This document shows, in pieces, positions 1 through 4,199 of a stretch of 7,631 nucleotides of DNA. The number at the start of each line of letters is the position of its first letter. Position 1 is the stretch's first letter. The translations under genes were made by a program, and so were the position numbers. The DNA lies in the NCBI GenBank assembly GCA_046497225.1, contig JAWOGA010000039.1, positions 1 to 7,631 on the forward strand, read 5' to 3'. Under the pieces are notes generated by a model. That model was not told where the DNA came from. It made no database searches and saw nothing but the letters and a program-made list of their open reading frames with translations. The DNA is from JAXHLG01 sp046497225 (GTDB lineage Bacteria; Patescibacteriota; Minisyncoccia; Moranbacterales; DUUL01).

Positions 1-410
1 TTGACTGCTTCTACGCTAACAAAGGGCCCAAAATAAGTTCCTTGCTGGTCTATCTTTCTGGTCATAAATACCCGGGGCCATTTTTCTTCAGTAGAGATTT
101 TAATATATGCGTATCTTTTGTCATCCCGAAGAGCTACATTATAAGGAGGTTGGTGCTTTTTGATCAGGTTGGCTTCCAGTAGTAGGGCCTCGATCTCGGT
201 GTCGGTCTCTGTCCATTGAATATCGCTTACCTTTTTAAGCATGGAATATTTAGCCGGGGTGTGATCACTTCCTTTCTGCCAATAAGAAAGAACTCGGCTT
301 CTTAAATTAGCAGCTTTTCCTATATATATTATTTCCCCCTCCCTGTCTAAGAAGAAATAGCAACCGGGGGAACGAGGAATGTTTAGGTTTTTCACTTCTT
401 TTAAATCCAT
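1..410 (-). CDS. uvrC: UvrC, N-terminal part (excinuclease ABC subunit C), truncated by window edge
   Basis: The first 136 codons are visible, starting at the ATG complementary to 408-410; the rest lies beyond the left edge. UvrC is the nuclease of UvrABC nucleotide excision repair and cuts on both sides of a lesion after UvrB loading. The visible part is the GIY-YIG nuclease domain that makes the 3' incision. Y18 in PGCYFF and Y29 in IIYIGKAANLRSRV form the GIY-YIG signature, followed by R39. E79 in ALLLEANLIKKHQPPYN is the expected metal ligand, with N91 after it. The next stretch, LRDDKRYAYIKI and then YFGPF, is typical of UvrC and argues against the shorter homologue Cho. No SD is visible; AT-rich sequence with TAAAAT-like hexamers precedes the start. 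It lies 96 nt downstream of the TrmB-type gene on the same strand, so co-transcription is possible but unproven. Confidence 0.95.
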   Translation of the reverse strand, partial: MDLKEVKNLNIPRSPGCYFFLDREGEIIYIGKAANLRSRVLSYWQKGSDHTPAKYSMLKKVSDIQWTETDTEIEALLLEANLIKKHQPPYNVALRDDKRYAYIKISTEEKWPRVFMTRKIDQQGTYFGPFVSVEAV

Positions 411-506
411 AATTTAATTTTATCATTTTACAGAGGAAACGGAATAATGTTGAGTAGGTTAGCCGAAGAAAATCATTATCCTTATATTAACAAGCAAAGA
501 GGAAAG

Positions 507-1256
507 CTAAGAAGCCAGGGTGTCCCAAATGTATTCAAAAAGAAATTTATGCATAGTATAAATATTTTTATCTTCAATTATTACCCCTATTTTATTGTCA
601 GGCCCCAGTGTTTGGTAGGAAATTTTATTATTATAAATCTGCATTCCTGTTTTAAAATTATAATAGTCTTCTTTTAGAAATCTTATCTCTGTATATTCAT
701 CTTGTGTTTCTTTAAATCTTTTTCTGGCTGATTCCGGCACTATTAATTTTTTAGCAATACCTTTTTTCTTTCTGGCTTTTACATATTCGCGGTTTATTTT
801 TTCAATTCCTCCTTTAATAGAACCGCTATCCGCTATGGTATAGATATCTGTTTCACTGGTCAGGGTGTCTTCCAGAACTTTTTTAACCCCCTCTTCACCT
901 TCATAAAATTTTATTCCCGGCCGGTTGTGGGTTAGATTATAGGCAGAGATTAAGTCAGGCAAAGAATTTTCTAGTTCTTTTTTATCGTTTTTTAATGCTT
1001 TTTCTCTTTGTTCCATTAGCTTTTCCAATTTAGAAGGATGCTCGGCTTTAAAAACGGTAATTTGGTTGCTTTTTTCTTTTTTTTCAATAAGACCCAGCCT
1101 AACCAACTCCTCTAAGTCCCGATAAACAATAGCTCGGGATTTTTTTATTTTTTCCGCGATTGTTGAAGCCTTGCTTTCTTCTGTTTGAAGCAGGTAGTCC
1201 ATGATTTCGGCCTGGGTGGGGGTTAGATTAACCTTTTGGAGTATTTTCTCATGCAT
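507..1256 (-). CDS. TrmB-family transcriptional regulator (winged helix plus C-terminal PLD-like domain)
   Basis: The product is a 249-residue DNA-binding regulator. Residues about 10-75 form a winged helix-turn-helix: LTPTQAEIMDYLL, then ASTIAEKIKKSRAIVYRDLEELVRLGLIEKK, with a wing ending in VFKAEHPSKLEKL. Residues about 78-107 are charged and helical, a likely coiled-coil dimer linker. From about 113 (GIKFYEGEEGVKKVLEDTL) to the end is the effector-sensing part found in many bacterial TrmB-like proteins, related to a phospholipase-D-like fold. In classical TrmB this region binds sugars; I see nothing that fixes a ligand here. The length is normal for the family. The start is not preceded by an SD, but a consensus promoter lies about 70 bp upstream and a 24-bp near-palindrome overlaps its -35, suggesting autoregulation. 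The gene is divergent from the structured RNA locus and could also regulate it (inference). Confidence 0.85.
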   Translation of the reverse strand: MHEKILQKVNLTPTQAEIMDYLLQTEESKASTIAEKIKKSRAIVYRDLEELVRLGLIEKKEKSNQITVFKAEHPSKLEKLMEQREKALKNDKKELENSLPDLISAYNLTHNRPGIKFYEGEEGVKKVLEDTLTSETDIYTIADSGSIKGGIEKINREYVKARKKKGIAKKLIVPESARKRFKETQDEYTEIRFLKEDYYNFKTGMQIYNNKISYQTLGPDNKIGVIIEDKNIYTMHKFLFEYIWDTLAS

Positions 1257-1326
1257 AGTTTATTTGTTTTATATATTAGGCCTTAAGTTAAAAATAATTT
1301 AGCAAGTTTAAATGATTTATAATACC

Positions 1327-1354
1327 ATTATATCACATATTTTTAAATTGTCAA
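1327..1354 (-). promoter_or_regulatory. Consensus sigma-70-type promoter for the TrmB-family gene
   Basis: On the minus strand, TTGACA (complement of 1349-1354) is followed by a 16-bp spacer and TATAAT (complement of 1327-1332). Both hexamers match consensus exactly. Transcription would start near 1320, leaving an untranslated leader of roughly 60-65 nt. The -35 box lies inside the near-palindrome at 1347-1370. Confidence 0.8.
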
Positions 1355-1370
1355 CTATATAGTAGACAAT
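1347..1370. promoter_or_regulatory. 24-bp near-perfect palindrome, putative operator
   Basis: ATTGTC at 1347-1352 and GACAAT at 1365-1370 are inverted copies around a self-complementary ACTATATAGT core at 1354-1363. Only the two bases flanking the core (A1353 and A1364) break the symmetry, so 22 of 24 positions are symmetric. It covers the -35 of the regulator promoter, a position that would block RNA polymerase. The size and symmetry suit a dimeric winged-helix repressor, most simply the adjacent TrmB-family protein. That assignment is inference. Confidence 0.6.
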
Positions 1371-1420
1371 AATTTTATTAATTATACTGCATTTTAATAC
1401 TATTTGTATTATATTATATT

Positions 1421-1435
1421 GACACACAGGGTGTC
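1421..1435. promoter_or_regulatory. Inverted repeat upstream of the RNA promoter, possible operator
   Basis: GACAC and GTGTC flank a 5-nt spacer ACAGG, 16 bp upstream of the -35 of the plus-strand promoter at 1452. It is a short but exact inverted repeat in otherwise AT-rich sequence. It could be an activator or repressor site, or chance. It does not share the core of the 1347-1370 palindrome. Confidence 0.3.
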
Positions 1436-1451
1436 TTTGTTTACAAAACTA

Positions 1452-1480
1452 TTGACAAGTTTTGGGGGATGTGTTATAAT
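1452..1480 (+). promoter_or_regulatory. Perfect consensus sigma-70-type promoter of the structured RNA locus
   Basis: TTGACA at 1452-1457, a 17-bp spacer and TATAAT at 1475-1480 match the ideal bacterial promoter in both hexamers and spacing. Transcription would start at about 1487 (A). No coding sequence with a convincing start lies within several hundred bases downstream, which is what one expects for a strongly expressed RNA or an mRNA with a very long leader. Confidence 0.88.
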
Positions 1481-1520
1481 GTGATTAACAAGCTGAAAAA
1501 AGGCAAATTAGTCAAATCGC

Positions 1521-1558
1521 ACCTTTAAATAAAATTTAAAAATTACATTCCTAAAGGT
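1521..1558 (+). other. Hairpin near the RNA 5' end
   Basis: ACCTTTA (1521-1527) pairs with TAAAGGT (1552-1558) across a 24-nt A/T-rich loop. It is the first stem after the predicted start of transcription. Seven pairs over a large loop are only moderately convincing alone. Confidence 0.4.
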
Positions 1559-1680
1559 AAGGCTTGGAGATTAGAGTGATAGTTTTTGCGGTTAGCCCCC
1601 AGGGGCGATGGAGAGAGCGCGAAAGTTATCCAATCAAAAAGCTTTGGTCTTGCGGGAAATTCGCTTACAGGCGAGTGATA

Positions 1681-1711
1681 CTTGCCTTATCCCCGGCGGG
1701 GATAAGGCAAG
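1681..1711 (+). other. 14-bp perfect hairpin, no U-tract
   Basis: Positions 1681-1694 and 1698-1711 are exact inverted copies (arms begin CTTGCCTTATCCCC) with a 3-nt loop GGC. It has the strength of an intrinsic terminator but is followed by CACATTGG, not a T-run on either strand, so it is better read as an RNA structural stem. A small hairpin, TCGC (1661-1664) with GCGA (1671-1674), lies just upstream. Confidence 0.75.
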
Positions 1712-1757
1712 CACATTGGTCTTAGTAGGCCGGTTCATTACAACTTAAATATCAATG

Positions 1758-1823
1758 AGGAGAGAGACTGTTGCATTAGCAGTGAAAATCAGATGCAGGT
1801 AAAACGGTTAGACCGTGTCTCCT
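1758..1823 (+). other. Three-way RNA junction in the 5' domain
   Basis: AGGAGA (1758-1763) pairs with TCTCCT (1818-1823) and encloses two hairpins: TGCAT (1772-1776) with ATGCA (1793-1797), and ACGGT (1804-1808) with ACCGT (1812-1816, loop TAG). Each helix is short, but together they form a compact closed junction. The outer strand uses the first copy of the GAGGAGAGAGA repeat. Confidence 0.45.
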
Positions 1824-1843
1824 TGTTGTTTATATATAAGAAG

Positions 1844-1919
1844 AAACAGTTTAGCCGTTTTTTAAAGGGCTAAAAGCAGATAAATAGCGAGGATAATGAA
1901 GAGGAGAGAGATACTGTTT
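1844..1919 (+). other. Stem-loop with enclosed hairpin
   Basis: AAACAG (1844-1849) pairs with CTGTTT (1914-1919), enclosing TTTAGCC (1850-1856) paired with GGCTAAA (1868-1874) over an 11-nt loop. The second GAGGAGAGAGA copy (1901-1911) lies unpaired on the 3' side, just before the closing strand. Confidence 0.5.
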
Positions 1920-2000
1920 TAAAAATGAGAGCTTGGCTGGATCACGGGATTAACCCTGATTTCGGGTCTAGGCTCGCAACAGGCCGGATACCGTTTCCGA

Positions 2001-2107
2001 ATAACCAAGGAGATAAAGTAACTATGATACAGCTTCTTCTCCGGAAAAGGGTCCGTTTATGCCTCTTCATTATTCTCTCTATTTATATAGTAGCCATGCT
2101 TGGTTAT
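2001..2107 (+). other. Long-range 9-bp RNA helix around the start of the 61-codon ORF
   Basis: ATAACCAAG (2001-2009) is the exact complement of CTTGGTTAT (2099-2107). The 5' strand overlaps the SD of the ORF beginning at 2024, and the 3' strand lies in its coding sequence. When formed, the helix would bury the AAGGAG and could hold translation off until ribosomes or refolding open it (inference). Inside it, ACTAT/ATAGT (2021-2025/2087-2091) and CGGA/TCCG (2042-2045/2052-2055) could stack. Confidence 0.5.
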
Positions 2108-2209
2108 ACATATAGAGAAATTATCGTTCTTTCCAAAAACAAAAGCTTATTACTTGTTTCGGGCGGTTATGGTGATCATAAACCGTTCCCCGCGCTAATT
2201 TTTGATTAG
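2024..2209 (+). CDS. Small hypothetical membrane protein (61 aa) in the structured locus
   Basis: I do not recognise the protein. Choosing the ATG at 2024 gives an SD AAGGAG (2007-2012) 11 nt upstream and a 61-residue product. Residues 7-11 are basic (RKRVR), followed by a hydrophobic stretch at about 11-27 (RLCLFIILSIYIVAMLGY), then a hydrophilic tail ending PFPALIFD. This suits a single-pass membrane protein with its N-terminus inside by the positive-inside rule. An in-frame ATG at 1925 would give 94 residues, but its purine-rich box is about 14 nt away and the extra N-terminus is unremarkable. The end of the frame overlaps RNA hairpins (2164-2185 and 2189-2219), so the frame may be incidental to RNA structure. 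The alternative is that no protein is made. Confidence 0.35.
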   Translation: MIQLLLRKRVRLCLFIILSIYIVAMLGYTYREIIVLSKNKSLLLVSGGYGDHKPFPALIFD

Positions 2210-2219
2210 CATTAGCGGG
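2161..2219 (+). other. Two adjacent hairpins at the end of the 61-codon ORF
   Basis: CGGTT (2164-2168) pairs with AACCG (2181-2185), continued by ATG/CAT (2169-2171/2177-2179), with one bulged A and closed outside by GGG/CCC. Next, CCCGC (2189-2193) pairs with GCGGG (2215-2219), and inside it GCTAAT (2194-2199) pairs with ATTAGC (2205-2210). ATTAGC is followed at once by a second ATTA-GC, giving an alternative register. The stop codon TAG of the ORF (2207-2209) lies inside this stem. Confidence 0.6.
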
Positions 2220-2277
2220 CGGAGGAGAGAGGTCACCTCCCGAGCCAAGTAGGCTATAAATCGCTGTTAGATAGGGT

Positions 2278-2335
2278 GGAGAACCCGGAAGCTTAACCGG
2301 TTTTAGCGAGTCGGTTAACTCCAGGGTTCGTCTCC
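2278..2335 (+). other. Long three-segment hairpin
   Basis: GGAGA (2278-2282) pairs with TCTCC (2331-2335), ACCC (2283-2286) with GGGT (2324-2327), and TTAACCG (2293-2299) with CGGTTAA (2312-2318), around a 12-nt loop. The three helices are collinear with small internal loops. This is one of the clearest stems of the 5' domain. No ORF with a credible start covers it, so here the structure cannot be a by-product of coding. Confidence 0.75.
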
Positions 2336-2351
2336 GGTAGGAATGGCAGGG

Positions 2352-2470
2352 TCGCCCCCGGGCGATGGCCGGCTTTTCGAAAGACCGCCACTATCAACCG
2401 TTCGTTCACGCTAATTATAATCAAAAATTGGCGTGGGAAGGAGATCGGCTGTAGCCGAGGGAGATGAACG
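2352..2470 (+). other. Hairpin cluster and three-way junction closing the 5' domain
   Basis: TCGCC/GGCGA at 2352-2365 and CTTT/AAAG at 2373-2383 form two small hairpins. CGTTC (2399-2403) pairs with GAACG (2466-2470, one nt of register slack) and encloses two hairpins: CACGCTAATT (2407-2416) with AATTGGCGTG (2426-2435), 10 pairs with one G-U, and TCGGCT (2445-2450) with AGCCGA (2453-2458). The 10-bp stem is strong; the closing helix is tentative. Confidence 0.6.
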
Positions 2471-2478
2471 CCCCTTGA

Positions 2479-2559
2479 CTACAGAAATTTCCTTGGAAAC
2501 GCGGTAGACATAGAGAAGTTAAAGAAATATATATTTCTTATCCCAAGGATAAGTTCTTT
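2479..2559 (+). other. Linker hairpins before module A
   Basis: CTAC/GTAG (2479-2482/2504-2507) encloses TTTCC/GGAAA (2488-2492/2495-2499). Then AAAGAA (2521-2526) pairs with TTCTTT (2554-2559), and inside it CTTATCC (2537-2543) pairs with GGATAAG (2547-2553). An alternative fold uses the 18-nt self-complementary stretch at 2522-2539. No convincing reading frame crosses this stretch. Confidence 0.5.
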
Positions 2560-2775
2560 ACAATTTAAGATATTTACAACGCAAAGCCCTGCTTCGCCAT
2601 TTCCGGGCGAAAAAACCCTCTTTTTCTTATTAGAAGAGGTTTTGCCTGGAAACGGCGAAGTAAGGAATTGCGTCAAGGCCTCGCCCTGCATTTGCTGGGA
2701 GCGGGAGGAGCTACACTGGCGCTAAAAAAATTCAAAACCCCGGCTCCGAGGGCGAAATCGGGCAAAGGAGGGGAA

Positions 2776-3186
2776 ATGTTCGTTAAGCATTTTGAGGAGT
2801 TCCAAGAGGGGCTATATGAATTGTGGGATTGTGTAGGCTCTGTCTATCAGAGTCTACTAGAAAACTTCTCCCCTAGTCATAAACATTATGACTACGAGGG
2901 GAAGGAAGAAAATTTTCTCTCTTTGTGTCGCCAGCTCCAGGACAAAGAGCTGGCCGAGGAGGTAATACGCCTCCTCGTTAAAAATTTAGAAGGCTGGGGA
3001 GGGCCTTTTCTCGCCAGCTACGGGTGGAGGGAAACCCACTACCAGACCACCGGTGGTCTGGTGTGGGGGTGGTCGTTTCATGGGGAAGGTTGTTGGGAGT
3101 TCTTTGTGCGGCATCCGCACGAAGACCCCGCCCCGGCCGACTCCACCCTGCGGGAGACCCTTGTTTCCCGCGGGTGGAGAGGGTAA
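2776..3186 (+). CDS. Hypothetical protein (136 aa) encoded by the hairpin array of module A
   Basis: I recognise no family. The ATG at 2776 sits 4 nt after AGGAGG (2766-2771), the same geometry as the ORF of module B. An upstream in-frame ATG at 2668 would run through conserved RNA elements and lacks an SD. The product is Trp/Gly/Glu-rich, with no signal peptide or membrane segment. An amphipathic helix (RQLQDKELAEEVIRLLVKNL) lies near residues 54-73, then GWGGPF, and the C-terminus is basic (LVSRGWRG). Codon content looks protein-like. However, the coding bases also form at least six strong hairpins (2833-3179), and no similarity to the module B protein is visible. Translation is plausible but unproven; the frame could be a by-product of structured, GC-richer RNA. 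Confidence 0.5.
   Translation: MFVKHFEEFQEGLYELWDCVGSVYQSLLENFSPSHKHYDYEGKEENFLSLCRQLQDKELAEEVIRLLVKNLEGWGGPFLASYGWRETHYQTTGGLVWGWSFHGEGCWEFFVRHPHEDPAPADSTLRETLVSRGWRG
2833..3179 (+). other. Hairpin array inside the module A ORF
   Basis: Successive stems: 2833-2842/2848-2857 (10 bp, one G-U); CCCC/GGGG plus TAGTCATAA/TTATGACTA (2870-2882/2886-2901, CGA bulge); CCAGCTC/GAGCTGG (2931-2937/2947-2953); CGAGGAGG/CCTCCTCG (2955-2962/2970-2977); a 22-nt perfect palindrome (3041-3062) extended by CCCAC/GTGGG (3035-3039/3063-3067); 3101-3111/3115-3125 (11 bp, one G-U, CAT loop); CTCCACCC/GGGTGGAG with GCGGGA/TCCCGC (3141-3155/3166-3179, one bulged T). Ordinary coding sequence, such as the gene at 4329, shows nothing comparable. 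Confidence 0.85.
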
Positions 3187-3397
3187 GCATTGAGCAGTTA
3201 TCGTACCTGCTTTATCAAAAACGAGCGCAGTTCATCTTTTCGGGGAAGCTTGGTTTGTTCGCCAACTTCCCCTCCATTCCCGAGTCTATTATCAAAGAAA
3301 AATAATAGACTCAGCAATGGAGTTTGGTTATTTACAATATACTAATTGCAACGCAAGGCTAAAGCGCGTAACTTTGCTTCGCCGTTTTTGAGCGGAA

Positions 3398-3492
3398 ATC
3401 TTACCCCTCCTAACCTCCCCTCATCCGAGGGGAGGGATTCCCTCCTTTCTAAGGAGGTAAATCGTGAGCCTGTCGAACGAGGTAAGGGGAGG
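3398..3492 (+). repeat. REP-like hairpin insertion in the long stem of module B
   Basis: Relative to module A, the apical part of the long stem is replaced by about 95 nt. This holds CCTCCCCT/AGGGGAGG (3414-3421/3428-3435), CCTCCTT/AAGGAGG (3441-3447/3451-3457) and TGAGCCTGTCGAAC (3464-3477), with TTACCCC (3401-3407) and GGTAAGGGG (3481-3489) near its ends. Paired CCTCCCC/GGGGAGG blocks with a GAGCCTGTCGAAC tract resemble dispersed intergenic palindromes common in environmental bacterial genomes. That parallel is from memory and not checked. The insertion extends the stem rather than breaking it. Confidence 0.55.
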
Positions 3493-3635
3493 TTCCGCCC
3501 GGAAATGGTGAAGTAAAGAAAAAGCGCTAAGGCCGCTCCCCACACTATATTTTTACAAATATAGTGTGGAGCTACACTAGCGCTAAAAATCCAAAACCCC
3601 CGGCACCGAGGGCTTGTATCGGGCAAGGAGGTATT

Positions 3636-4067
3636 ATGTCCTATGAATCGTCTTTGGAGATTCAATCTTTCTCCGAAGGGGTGGTATATACCTCTCGGGG
3701 AGAGATTGATTTGGTTTCTAAAACCGCGAATGTCAAGGTTGACAGAAGCGGTTTTAGAAACCAGGAGCTCGTCGCGTCAAGCGACGGGCTCCGAATCATC
3801 AACCATGGTCGTGAAAACGACCAGGTTGATGAGGGAGGTGAAGTCGTTCCAGGGGAAGACTTCACCCTGGAGTTACTAATCCCCTGGAGACACTTCTGGG
3901 ACTGGGTGGGCCGTCCCAGTAGTGAGTTTGAAGACCAGGCCCCACACATCCCGTTACATATCCCGGGTTGCTACCGGGAAATGGGATGTGTGTATCGGAA
4001 GGGGGTCTATGGCATGACCATAGAACCCCTTCCTAGTCATTGGGATCAGCCTTATTATGATGTTTAA
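3636..4067 (+). CDS. Hypothetical protein (143 aa) encoded by the hairpin array of module B
   Basis: I recognise no family. The ATG at 3636 lies 4 nt after AGGAGG (3626-3631); the longer frame from 3564 would cross the conserved RNA box and is rejected. The product is acidic and soluble-looking, with no membrane segment. A polar N-terminal half (SLEIQSFSEGVVYTSRGEID, then RINHGREN-like polar stretches) is followed by FTLELLIPWRHFWDWVGRP and a Pro/Tyr-rich C-terminus ending DQPYYDV. Codons favour G in position one, as in real genes. It shows no visible similarity to the module A protein although the flanking RNA is homologous. Nearly the whole coding sequence folds into nine strong stems, and the stop codon (4065-4067) lies in the last one. 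It may be dual-purpose (mRNA and structural RNA) or an untranslated frame. Confidence 0.5.
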   Translation: MSYESSLEIQSFSEGVVYTSRGEIDLVSKTANVKVDRSGFRNQELVASSDGLRIINHGRENDQVDEGGEVVPGEDFTLELLIPWRHFWDWVGRPSSEFEDQAPHIPLHIPGCYREMGCVYRKGVYGMTIEPLPSHWDQPYYDV

Positions 4068-4077
4068 AGGCTGATCC
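3653..4077 (+). other. Dense hairpin array inside the module B ORF
   Basis: Stems in order: 3653-3660/3670-3677 (8 bp); 3712-3727/3748-3763 (16 bp perfect) capped by TGTCA/TGACA across a GAA/GAA internal loop; 3764-3775/3781-3792 (12 bp, one G-U); 3796-3812/3817-3832 (16 bp, one bulged A, GAAA loop); 3837-3850/3854-3866 (13 bp, one bulge); 3891-3902/3913-3924 (11 bp, one mismatch); 3943-3952/3983-3992 (10 bp) with an inner 6 bp; 3997-4012/4018-4033 (15 bp, one mismatch); 4043-4053/4067-4077 (11 bp). By my count 246 of 425 bases are paired in these local stems alone, with neighbours often only 0-10 nt apart. Confidence 0.9.
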
Positions 4078-4199
4078 TGAGCAGTTATCGTACCTGCTTT
4101 ATTAAAAACGAGCGTTCTTAATTTTATGGGGAAGTTGATAGTTCACCAACTTCCCCTCCATTCCCGAGTTTATCATTAAATCCAATGACAGGTTCGGTG

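Larger units (their letters stand above)
1757..2231 (+). repeat. Purine-rich repeat GAGGAGAGAG, three copies
   Basis: GAGGAGAGAGA occurs at 1757-1767 and 1901-1911, each followed within 3 nt by CTGTT. A 10-nt version is at 2222-2231. The first two sit in similar contexts (AATGAGGAG and AATGAAGAGGAG). The motif contains an SD-like GAGGAG. Its exact 11-nt complement occurs in the terminator stem at 6648-6658. Function unknown; the copies may be strands of alternative helices or protein-binding sites. Confidence 0.5.
2578..3322 (+). repeat. Module A of a tandem duplicated RNA chassis
   Basis: Module A consists of, in order: a small hairpin (GCA 2581-2583/TGC 2590-2592); a long stem CTTCGCC/GGCGAAG (2592-2598/2654-2660) continued by TTTCC/GGAAA, GGC/GCC and an 11-nt arm to 2633-2643; helix GCGTCA/TGGCGC (2670-2675/2717-2722); hairpin CCGA/TCGG (2746-2749/2758-2761); AGGAGG (2766-2771) 4 nt before an ATG; a variable ORF/hairpin array; then the 3' block. 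The 3' block holds a box at 3192-3227, hairpin GGGGAAG/CTTCCCC (3242-3248/3266-3272), and stem CTCCATT/AATGGAG with GAGTCTATTA/TAATAGACTC (3272-3322). The 5' box 2708-2771 and the 3' box match module B closely, while the interior does not. Duplication followed by replacement or rapid divergence of the interior is inferred. Confidence 0.85.

Noticed and set aside
447..677. Plus-strand 76-codon frame
   Set aside because: It is mostly antisense to the end of the TrmB-family gene, is Ile/Phe/Tyr-rich as expected of an AT-rich shadow, and has no SD.
2668..2775. Upstream ATG extensions of the module ORFs (2668 and 3564)
   Set aside because: They would translate the conserved RNA boxes, have no SD, and ignore the AGGAGG-N4-ATG geometry shared by both modules.
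2479..3949. Minus-strand frames at 2479-2691, 2978-3190, 3342-3665 and 3662-3949
   Set aside because: They overlap the structured plus-strand region, where palindromes mirror open frames onto the other strand. None has an SD or a protein-like composition, and they cross conserved RNA helices.
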